DNA from: TIUS-1 sp964019505
GTDB lineage: Bacteria; Bacillota_I; Bacilli_A; Mycoplasmatales; Mycoplasmataceae
Direction of reading: 5' to 3'
Assembly (NCBI RefSeq): GCF_964019505.1
Contig: NZ_OZ026449.1
Location: forward strand, 310,001-374,000
DNA: 64,000 nt
Shown here: positions 57,047 to 64,000 of the stretch, one piece after another
Layout of the letters: each line of letters begins with the position of its first letter
How positions within the stretch are numbered: position 1 is the stretch's first letter
Made by a program: the position numbers and the translations under genes
The notes under the pieces: generated by a model
Seen by the model: the letters and a program-made list of their open reading frames with translations, nothing else
What the model was told of the DNA's origin: nothing
Databases searched by the model: none

Positions 57047-57412
57047 ATGGTTAAGTTAAGATTAAGAAGAGCAGGTAAAAAACGTGCAGCATTCTTTAGA
57101 ATTGTTGCAACTGATTCACGTGTTCAAAGAGATGGTATTTACATCGATTTGATTGGAACATACAATCCAATTAATGGAGAAACAAAAATTAATGAAGAAA
57201 TTGCATTAAAATGACTTTCTGATGGTGCGCAACCAACTGACACAGTTAGAGATATTCTTTCAAAACATGGAATAATGAAAAAATTCCACGACTTGAAACA
57301 AGATAAAACTGTAGTTAAAAAACCAGCAGTTAAAAAACCAGCAGTTAAAAAAGCTCCTGCTAAAAAACCAGCAGCAGCAAAACCAGCAGCAAAACCAGCA
57401 GCTAAAAAATAA
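57047..57412 (+). CDS. rpsP: 30S ribosomal protein S16 with Lys/Ala/Pro tail
   Basis: This 121-residue protein has residues 1-85 as a standard S16 (VKLRLRRAGKKRAAFFRIV, YIDLIGTYNP), followed by a ~35-residue tail of repeated PAVKK and KPAA units. I start at the ATG at 57047 after AGGAGG, not at an in-frame upstream start. The stop overlaps the rimM start by one base. Confidence 0.95.
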
Positions 57413-57906
57413 TGATAAAAGACAATTTAGCGTTAGTAGGAAAAATTGCATCAACCCATGGAATAAAGGGCGAGTTAAAAATTATTTGGTTTACGGACAC
57501 AAATGAGATTGATATAAAGACAAATGATTTTGCCTTTATAGAACTAGGATCAACAATTGAACCTTTAAAAATTAAACAGCTTACTGATTTGTATATTAAA
57601 AAACCATTAGTTTTATTTGAAGGTTATGAAAGTATTAACCTTGCACAAAAACTAATTGGTAAAGATATATATATAAAAAATGAATTAGTAACAAAACTCC
57701 AAGATGAAACATGTATGGGGTTTGAAGCTATTTTTAAAGAACAAGTAGGTAAGGTTATTGATTTTCTAGATAATTCAATTTATATAACTTATAAAGTTGA
57801 GTTTGAAGAAAAAACAATATGGATCCCAAGCGTTGATGAATATGTTGAAGAAATTGATTTTGATAACGAAACGATTATTTTAAAAAATATTGAAAGGTTA
57901 ACATAA
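57412..57906 (+). CDS. rimM: 16S rRNA processing protein RimM
   Basis: This 164-residue 30S maturation factor binds S19. The start, LALVGKIASTHGIKGELKI, is the family signature; a PRC-barrel half ends with WIPSVDEYVEEID. One base overlap on each side ties it to rpsP and trmD. Confidence 0.93.
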   Translation: MIKDNLALVGKIASTHGIKGELKIIWFTDTNEIDIKTNDFAFIELGSTIEPLKIKQLTDLYIKKPLVLFEGYESINLAQKLIGKDIYIKNELVTKLQDETCMGFEAIFKEQVGKVIDFLDNSIYITYKVEFEEKTIWIPSVDEYVEEIDFDNETIILKNIERLT

Positions 57907-58628
57907 TGAAAATATCTATACTTACTTTATTTCCAAATTTAATAAGCAATTATATTTCTGAGTCAATTATTAAAAGAGCAATTTTAAAAAACAAAGTTGA
58001 ACTTGAAGTAGTGGACATTAGAGAACACACAACATACGATCACAACCAAGTTGATGATTATCAATTCGGTGGTGGTGCTGGAATGTTGATGATGATTGAA
58101 CCTGTTGTTAGAGCGATAAATTCTATTAAGACAAATGAATCTTTTATTATATTAACAAGTCCACAAGGTGTGACTTTAAACAACAATATATCAAGAGAAC
58201 TATCAATCAAACATAAACATATCATATTGATATGTGGACATTATGAAGGCATTGATGCCAGAATAATGAACTATGTTGACATGGAACTATCAATTGGAGA
58301 TTATGTGATCACTGGCGGTGAACTATCATCATTAGTTATAGCCGATTCAATTATTAGATTAATTGATGGGGTTATAACTAAGGAATCACATGAAAACGAT
58401 AGTTTTGAAAATAATTTGTTAGACTATGATTCATACACTAAGCCAGTTGAATTCGATGGTCATAAAGTACCTGACGTATTAATATCAGGACATCACAAAA
58501 ACATTAATAACTTCAGAAGAGAATCACAATTAAAGAACACTTTATCAAAGAGAAGTGACTTGTTAGAAAAAACAACTTTAAGTAATGAGGATCTGAAGAT
58601 TATTGAAAAACTTAAAAAAGGAGAATAA
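57906..58628 (+). CDS. trmD: tRNA (guanine-37-N1)-methyltransferase TrmD
   Basis: This 240-residue knotted SPOUT enzyme makes m1G37 and prevents frameshifting. It shows ISILTLFPNLI, DDYQFGGGAGMLMMIEPV, the AdoMet knot ILICGHYEGIDARI and SIGDYVITGGELSS, and VPDVLISGHH. Overlaps rimM by one base. Confidence 0.96.
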   Translation: MKISILTLFPNLISNYISESIIKRAILKNKVELEVVDIREHTTYDHNQVDDYQFGGGAGMLMMIEPVVRAINSIKTNESFIILTSPQGVTLNNNISRELSIKHKHIILICGHYEGIDARIMNYVDMELSIGDYVITGGELSSLVIADSIIRLIDGVITKESHENDSFENNLLDYDSYTKPVEFDGHKVPDVLISGHHKNINNFRRESQLKNTLSKRSDLLEKTTLSNEDLKIIEKLKKGE

Positions 58629-58633
58629 ATATT

Positions 58634-59470
58634 ATGAACTACTCAAATATTGTAAAAGAAATTAGTGAATCACAATTGAGAACAGACTTACCAAAGTTTA
58701 ACTCAGGGGACACAATTCGTTTAACGGTAAAAATTAAAGAAGATAAAAAATTCCGTATTCAAGCTTTCGAAGGGGTTGTAATTAAAACTCAAGGAAGCGG
58801 AATAACAGAAGTTGTCACAATTAGAAAAAATTCAAATGGTGTGTTTGTTGAAAGAACACTTCCAATTCACTCACCAATCATTGATACAATTGAAATTATC
58901 AAACGTGGTAAAGTGAGACGTGCAAAAATCTACTACATTAGAAACCTATCAGGTAAGGCTGCACGTATTCAAGAAAGATTACCACAACGTGCCAATCTAA
59001 ACGAACCAGTTGAAGAAAACAAAAAAACAAAATCAGATGCTAAATCTGTTACTTCTACAAAAGCACTAGCTGCACACCAAAGACGTAAAAGAAAAGCAGT
59101 TGACAAGAAAAAAGAAGTACGAATCAACAAAGACAAAATTGAAAACAAAAAAATTCAAGCAGCTAAATTGGCAGCAAAAGCAAAAGTGGCTAAACCGGCT
59201 GCAAAACCCGCAACTGCCAAAAAAGCAACAACAAAACCAGTTGCAACTAAAGCAGTAGCTACAACAGCTGCAAAACCCGCAACTAAAGCTACAGCTAAAA
59301 AAGCACCAGTAAAAGCAAAAGTGGCTAAACCAGCTGCTAAACCAGCTGCAAAAAAAGTTGAAGCAAAAGCAACAACAAAAACTGCAACTAAAGCTACAGC
59401 TAAAAAAGCACCAGCAAAACCTACATCTGTTAAAAAATCAACAGGTGCTAAAAAAACACAAGGTAAATAA
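58634..59470 (+). CDS. rplS: 50S ribosomal protein L19 with long Lys/Ala tail
   Basis: Residues 1-118 of this 278-residue protein are an ordinary L19 (FNSGDTIRLTVKIKE, FEGVVI, ERTLPIHSPIIDTIEII, VRRAKIYYIRNLSGKAARI). The following ~160 residues are an extremely basic Ala/Lys/Pro/Thr tail with repeats such as KATAKKAPVKAKVAKPAAKP, more than doubling the protein. It resembles the tails of histone-H1-like proteins. Last gene of the operon. Confidence 0.94.
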   Translation: MNYSNIVKEISESQLRTDLPKFNSGDTIRLTVKIKEDKKFRIQAFEGVVIKTQGSGITEVVTIRKNSNGVFVERTLPIHSPIIDTIEIIKRGKVRRAKIYYIRNLSGKAARIQERLPQRANLNEPVEENKKTKSDAKSVTSTKALAAHQRRKRKAVDKKKEVRINKDKIENKKIQAAKLAAKAKVAKPAAKPATAKKATTKPVATKAVATTAAKPATKATAKKAPVKAKVAKPAAKPAAKKVEAKATTKTATKATAKKAPAKPTSVKKSTGAKKTQGK

Positions 59471-59476
59471 TATAAG

Positions 59477-59500
59477 AATGGATAATGTCCATTTTTTTAT
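59477..59500 (+). terminator. Terminator after rplS
   Basis: AATGGA TAATG TCCATT followed by a T-run. Confidence 0.8.
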
Positions 59501-59520
59501 TTACATACTAATTATTTGTA

Positions 59521-59549
59521 TTGAAAGTAGTAACTATTTTATATATAAT
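59521..59549 (+). promoter_or_regulatory. Promoter of the small membrane protein gene
   Basis: TTGAAA (59521-59526), 17-base spacer, TATAAT (59544-59549): close to the sigma-A consensus and the best-looking promoter in the window. AGGAG follows before the ATG at 59575. Confidence 0.75.
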
Positions 59550-59574
59550 TATAAATATTATAGGAGAAAAAAAT

Positions 59575-59955
59575 ATGTCAACAAAAAAAGTTTTATTATG
59601 AATCATTATTGCATCATCAATAATGTTCATTTTAGGTGGAGCGTCATTTTCAGGTGTAGATTTCGGTAGTTTCAAAGGAATTATTATGTCTGTGTTTGCT
59701 GTGATCTTCCCAGTACTAATGTTAATCGGTTCAATCATCGGTTTTGTATTAGGTGGACCAAAAGTTTTATTAAAATCAATTTTTATTGCAACATGAGCAT
59801 TCATTATTGTTTCAATTGCGATTTTAGTATTTGGTATCTTAGACTTCATTGGTGGAGATTTAGATACATGAGGTTTTGTATTAGCAATGCTTAATGCAAT
59901 TGGGTTCTGATTCTTAGCTGGTTTAGGAGCTATGGGATTAAAATCAATTAAATAA
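59575..59955 (+). CDS. Small four-helix membrane protein, unknown
   Basis: This 126-residue protein is almost entirely hydrophobic, with four segments (about 7-25, 35-60, 66-88, 100-122) joined by very short loops. Gly-rich helices and the loop FIGGDLDTWG are its only notable features. Three Trp are TGA. It has its own promoter and terminator. No family recognised. Confidence 0.7.
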
Positions 59956-59975
59956 GACTTAGGTCTTTTTTTTTA
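59954..59975 (+). terminator. Terminator
   Basis: AAGAC TTA GGTCTT followed by a long T-run, starting in the stop codon. Confidence 0.75.
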
Positions 59976-60041
59976 AATTTTTTGAGTTGTAATTGTACTT
60001 TATTTATTTAGAATAGCCTTTATTAAAAAGAGATAAAAAAT

Positions 60042-60494
60042 ATGAAACTAATAGGAAAAATCTTTTCTTCAGTTGGACCAATTGCAACACTAATCTTTGT
60101 GTTGATATTGTTGTTTGGTGTTGGAGTTGGGTACAATTCTTTTCTTGGAGACATTAAACTAACATTTGGTGACCTTACAAGTCCAATGACAAGTGTTGGT
60201 AAGTATATGATAGTGATGCTAACGTTTGCATTGGTTGCTGCATTGTCATTTATACCATTATGATTTGTAAAATGATCAAAAATGTTAACTATAATCGTTA
60301 ACGCAGGTATTGTGTTTTCATCATTCATCATTGGAATCATGAGTATTTGTGTATTGGCTGATTCAACAAATGACATTATTACACCAGACTTACTTACATT
60401 GGCTATGTGATGAATTTTAGGAATCATTTTACCAATCGGGGCAGCAATTGTTTCTGAGGTATTTGGATTTGTTGGAATCTTAAAAGCAAAATAG
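60042..60494 (+). CDS. Small four-helix membrane protein, unknown
   Basis: This 150-residue protein has four hydrophobic segments (about 10-32, 53-75, 82-105, 120-145) and a longer outer loop after the first (GYNSFLGDIKLTFGDLTSP). Trp codons are TGA. It resembles the preceding 126-residue gene in size and topology but with no clear sequence identity by eye. GAG ribosome-binding site; stop TAG. Confidence 0.68.
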
Positions 60495-60508
60495 TAATCA
60501 TTCAATAT

Positions 60509-60550
60509 TTTTAAAAAATAGAATTAATTTTCTATTTTTTTTTTTTTTTC
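60509..60550 (+). terminator. Terminator with long T-run
   Basis: AAAAATAGAA TTAA TTCTATTTTT-type stem ending in a run of more than 12 T's, a likely slippage-prone homopolymer. Confidence 0.75.
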
Positions 60551-60605
60551 TTAAGAAGTAGTGCTTAAAATGAATTAATATAATTATTAATAAAAGGAAA
60601 TGCGC

Positions 60606-60911
60606 ATGTCAAATTTAATTTCATTATTTGAAGAAGAAGTAACAAAACCAGAGATAAGTAGCTCAACTGCTTTAATCATTTTAATAATTGGCGTCTTTTG
60701 TATTGTTGCATGTGCGGTCCTTATGTACTTCTTTGTTTTACACATTAGACGTGTAAGCGCAAGAGAAAAACATAATTCAGAAGTGTTCAGACGTAGTTTT
60801 TGATGAGATGAACCAATGAAATTTTGATCATTTTATGTTTATGCATTTTTGGGAATTTCTCTATTATTGGGATTTATTATTTGTTTAGTTATATCAACTC
60901 CATTTTTATAA
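60606..60911 (+). CDS. Small two-helix membrane protein, unknown
   Basis: This 101-residue protein has an acidic N-terminus (SLFEEEVTKPE), a helix at about 20-45, a basic cytoplasmic stretch (HIRRVSAREKH) and a second helix at about 75-99. Start ATG at 60606 is preferred over the ATG at 60600 because the latter is only two bases from the AAGGA site. Three Trp are TGA. Unrecognised. Confidence 0.65.
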
Positions 60912-60944
60912 AATAAAAATAAATATAATATAATATTTTTTTTC

Positions 60945-60983
60945 AAATTCAAGTAATAGACTTGAATTTTTTTTTTTTTTTTG
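60945..60983 (+). terminator. Terminator upstream of the PTS gene
   Basis: AAATTCAAGT AATAG ACTTGAATTT followed by more than 12 T's. Confidence 0.88.
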
Positions 60984-61035
60984 TTAAATTTAACCTTAGG
61001 TCTAGTTAAAAACTGACTAAAAAACAAGGAAAAAA

Positions 61036-62814
61036 ATGACAGCTCATAAAGAAGAAATGTTGGCCACTAAAAAACAAAAAAGTGGTTCAAGTAAATGAAA
61101 CAAATTTCTTACAATGTTGCAAGAATTAGGTAAAGCACTACAATTTCCAGTAGCTGTTCTTCCTTTTGCTGCAATCTTGAATAGATTTGGTGGATTAGGT
61201 ATTTCGTTCGCAGAAGAAGGTTCTGTCGGATATTGAATATCATATATAATTCAAAAGCCAGGTTCAGTGGCTTTTGATCAATTACCGTTATTATTTGCAA
61301 TCGGTATTTCATTTGGTCTCGCAAAAGATCATAGAGGTGAAGTAACCATGGTTGCAGCGATTATGTATTTAATCATAATCTTAATGACAGGTGAGCACGG
61401 TATACCAGAAATGTTATACGGTAATGTACTAACATTTGAGGCGCATGAACAAGTTTGAAATGCAGACCTTGGTGCAATGGAGACCGTTATAAATCACTAC
61501 TCATCGCTGATGTATGTTGGTACTGAAAATAGTGAAGGTATTTATGTAGGGGCAACTTACGTGCTAAACGTTGGTGTTCTTGGTGGAGTAGTTTCTGGGG
61601 TATTGGCAGCAGTGCTATACAACAAATTTAAAGAAATTAAATTACCAGCAGCTTTATCATTCTTTGGTGGAAGAAGATTCGTGCCAATGATAGGTATTGT
61701 TGTGGCAATGGGGTTGGTATTTGCATTTGCAATTACATGACCATGAATTCAATTGGTATTAATGATGATGGGTCAAGCGGTAGCTGACCCAACAAACCCT
61801 GCGGTAGCAATTCCAGGAACAGGGTTGTATGCATTTTTAAATAGATTGTTATTGCCATTTGGTTTACACCAAATTTTAAATACATTCTTCTGATTCCAAA
61901 TGCCAATTAATGGAGATGTTATTGATCCAATTACAGGTGCAATTTCAGAAACTGACAAATGAATTAATGGAGATATTAATGCGTTTGCAGGTGGGTTAAA
62001 CACATCAGGATTATTCCAATCAGGGTACTTCCCAATTATGATGGGTGGAGTTCCAGCAATAGCATTAGCAATGATATTTGCAGCTAAAAAAGATAGAAGA
62101 ACTGAAGTTGCAGGATTCTTAGGTGGGGTAGCGTTAGTTTCATTCATCTCAGGAATTACTGAACCAGTAGAATTCTCATTCGTATTCTTGTCACCAGTAT
62201 TATTATTGGTACATGCAGGAATGGCTGCAATATTCATGATGATTACAACTGCAATGCAAATTCAAGTAGGATTTGGATTCTCAGCTGGATTTATTGATTA
62301 TGTAGTATCATTTGCACAATCATGAGGATTATCAACACATAAAGGTGGAGCAATGCAAGTTGTCTCTAACCCATTAATGATGTTGCCTCTAATTGCAGCA
62401 GCGGGAGGAATTTACTTCTTCGTATTCTCATTATTAATTAGAAAAATGAATATTCAAACTCCAGGTAGAGAAGAAGACGGAGGGTTTACAACTGAACCAG
62501 TTGAAATAACTTCAAATTCAGGCTCAGCTGCGGTTGTTAGCACATCAAAAGGTACTGTTTCAAAAGCAGACAAATATGATGTTATGGCTGAAAAATTCGT
62601 AGCAGCAATTGGTATCGATAACCTTGAATCAATTGATAACTGTGCAACACGTTTAAGACTTGTGTTGACTAACAATAAAACAATTGACACTGCAGCTATT
62701 AAAGCTGCGGGTGCATTTGGGTTCAAACAATTAGGAGATCAAGCGTTACAAATTGTAATCGGTCCCGATGTTGAACATGTTGCTAACTCAATGAAAAGAA
62801 TTAAAAATGTTTAA
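61036..62814 (+). CDS. PTS sugar permease, IIC-IIB fusion of the glucose/GlcNAc family
   Basis: This 592-residue phosphotransferase permease has an EIIC domain of ~10 membrane segments (LGKALQFPVAVLPFAAILNRFG; PLLFAIGISFGLAKDHRG; GITEPVEFSFVFLSPVL), a Ser/Gly-rich linker, and a C-terminal EIIB with its phosphorylated Cys in SIDNCATRLRLVL. No EIIA is fused or adjacent, so a separate EIIA must serve it. Glucose versus N-acetylglucosamine cannot be settled. AAGGA ribosome-binding site; Trp codons are TGA. Confidence 0.9.
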
Positions 62815-62824
62815 AAAATAAACT

Positions 62825-62850
62825 AATCCGATCTAATCGGATTTTTTTAT
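62825..62850 (+). terminator. Terminator after the PTS gene
   Basis: AATCCGAT CTA ATCGGATT followed by T's. Confidence 0.9.
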
Positions 62851-62880
62851 TTGTTTAAAGCTATATTAAGTATTTATAAT
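62851..62880 (+). promoter_or_regulatory. Likely promoter of the gene pair with obg
   Basis: TTGTTT (62851-62856) and TATAAT (62875-62880) with an 18-base spacer, 18 bases before the ATG at 62899. Confidence 0.6.
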
Positions 62881-62898
62881 AAATAGAAAGGTGAATGT

Positions 62899-63642
62899 AT
62901 GGACAAAAATAACTACTATGTAGAAACAATTGAAACAATAAAAAAATTGATCAAGAATTCTAATAATGAAGAGGCATTGCAAATGCTAGAAGATGAGTTA
63001 ACTGCACCATATATTCCACGTGAATATGAATTTGAATTCCAACAATTACTAACTTCAATTGTTGACATCGAAAGAATGAAAGAACACAAAAAATTATCTG
63101 ATCCATGAAGTAAGGAAAAGGTAATTGAAGTTCTTTCAAAAGAAGGTGAACATGAATTGCACCTTGTAGCGATTGGAAAAATAAAAGATCTTAATGCAAG
63201 AAGTTTCACTGATTTTTTCATAAGTTATTTTGCTAATAAAAATAACTTATGAATGTCTAAAATGTACGCTCTGTTAACATTTGCAAAACAAGGAATTGAT
63301 TGTGAATTTAATGTTATTGACAACTTAAAAGAAGTTAAGCTGAACCCATCAAAAATAAGTGTAAAAGAATATGATGAATCATTCAATAAACTTAAAAAAC
63401 AATTAGAAAAACAAGTTGGTTCAAATGACATAATGTTAACTAACTTTTCAAAACAATTAGTAACAGAATACTATTTCATAAATTTTCCTAACAAAATAGA
63501 TGATAATAGTATTAATGATATTATTCTATTTATAATAAACTCATGTAATAAAATGTTTAACATAAACAACTTTACTGAATTAAAAAATAAAGATTTAGAA
63601 AAACAATTAGAGAAAGAATTTAAAAACGCAGGGATATTATAG
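62899..63642 (+). CDS. Hypothetical helical protein (possibly DUF3196), upstream of obg
   Basis: This 247-residue, all-helical acidic soluble protein has paired-helix segments (ETIKKLIKNSNNEEALQMLEDELTAPYIPREYE; LHLVAIGKIKDLNARSF) that look like TPR-type repeats. The YIPREYE stretch recalls the Mollicutes-specific DUF3196 group; this is a memory-based, tentative match. Two Trp are TGA. It is followed by obg with one base between, so the two are co-translated. Confidence 0.65.
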
Positions 63643-63643
63643 A

Positions 63644-64000
63644 ATGAAATTTGTAGATTTAGCTAACTTTATAATCAAGTCAGGAAACGGTGGAAATGGA
63701 GCCGTTTCTTTTAGACGTGAATTATATGTGGCTAATGGTGGTCCAAACGGTGGAGACGGTGGAAAAGGTGGAGATGTTATTTTTGCAGTTGATGAAGGGA
63801 AAACGTCACTACTTGATTTAAAGCTTCAAAAATTTTACACTGCTGAAAACGGAGATCACGGTGATATTAAAAATATGTATGGAAAAGGTGGAGATGATAT
63901 TTTACTTTATGTTCCACTTGGTACAACAATTTACAACAGTAAAACCGGAGATAAGATTGCTGACTTTACTTCAAAAGAACAAAGACAAGTAATTGCCATT
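63644..64000 (+). CDS. obg: GTPase Obg, 3' end outside window
   Basis: The first 119 residues of the ribosome-associated GTPase Obg/CgtA are present. The glycine-rich Obg fold is clear: KSGNGGNGAVSFRRELYV, GGPNGGDGGKGGDVIF and GDHGDIKNMYGKGGDD. The GTPase domain lies beyond the window. Known role: 50S assembly and stress response. ATG at 63644 follows directly on the preceding gene. Confidence 0.95.
   Translation, partial: MKFVDLANFIIKSGNGGNGAVSFRRELYVANGGPNGGDGGKGGDVIFAVDEGKTSLLDLKLQKFYTAENGDHGDIKNMYGKGGDDILLYVPLGTTIYNSKTGDKIADFTSKEQRQVIAI

Overview
The window is a chromosomal segment of a wall-less Firmicute relative (class Mollicutes), most likely the Spiroplasma/Mesoplasma/Entomoplasma group. 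The DNA is strongly AT-rich. TGA must be read as tryptophan: nearly every long gene is interrupted by TGA at conserved Trp positions (for example all 12 Trp codons of the ribonucleotide reductase), while TAA and TAG end genes. The metabolic genes (glucose-6-phosphate isomerase, non-phosphorylating GAPDH, sugar PTS), the many Cys-24 lipoproteins and the absence of any cell-wall gene fit this. All coordinates assume translation table 4.

Layout. 1-5.2 kb: end of the YhaM nuclease gene, then a leftward operon of two large lipoproteins and a HIT protein that resembles the P80-P60-HinT locus of Mycoplasma hominis. 5.3-9.97 kb: sufS-sufU, an S1-domain protein, pgi, an all-alpha dUTPase and a SpoU methyltransferase. 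10-13.9 kb: gapN and two unrecognised membrane proteins. 14.0-19.2 kb: a complete 16S-23S-5S rRNA operon with promoter, boxA elements, processing stalks and terminator, but no tRNA in its spacers. 19.2-32.7 kb: the most unusual region. A divergent 696-aa membrane-anchored protein faces a rightward operon of a lipoprotein, four related four-helix membrane proteins, a 687-aa anchored ectodomain protein, a RavA-type MoxR ATPase, a ViaA-type VWA protein and a two-helix membrane protein. 32.8-39.3 kb: an unknown gene, an alpha/beta-hydrolase-like protein, RNase P RNA, cinA-recA, RNase Y and Ffh. 39.3-45 kb: an unknown gene, rlmH, rbgA, rnhB, a phosphohexomutase, and an SSB-like plus degenerate DprA-like pair. 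45-54.8 kb: an ABC exporter, a B12-dependent class II ribonucleotide reductase with a cobalamin adenosyltransferase, trmFO, a 538-aa unknown, a PAP2 phosphatase and a methyltransferase. 54.9-64 kb: tRNA-Arg(UCU), a DEAD-box helicase with a long RGG tail, rpsP-rimM-trmD-rplS (with Lys/Ala-rich tails on both ribosomal proteins), three small membrane proteins, a PTS IICB permease, an unknown protein and the start of obg.

The best candidate for an undescribed system is the RavA-ViaA membrane operon: an AAA+ ATPase and its VWA adaptor tied to a set of four paralogous membrane subunits and two large surface-exposed proteins. Second is the nrdJ-cobA pair, which implies that deoxynucleotide synthesis depends on imported cobalamin. 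Assignments come from reading motifs by eye; no database search was possible.
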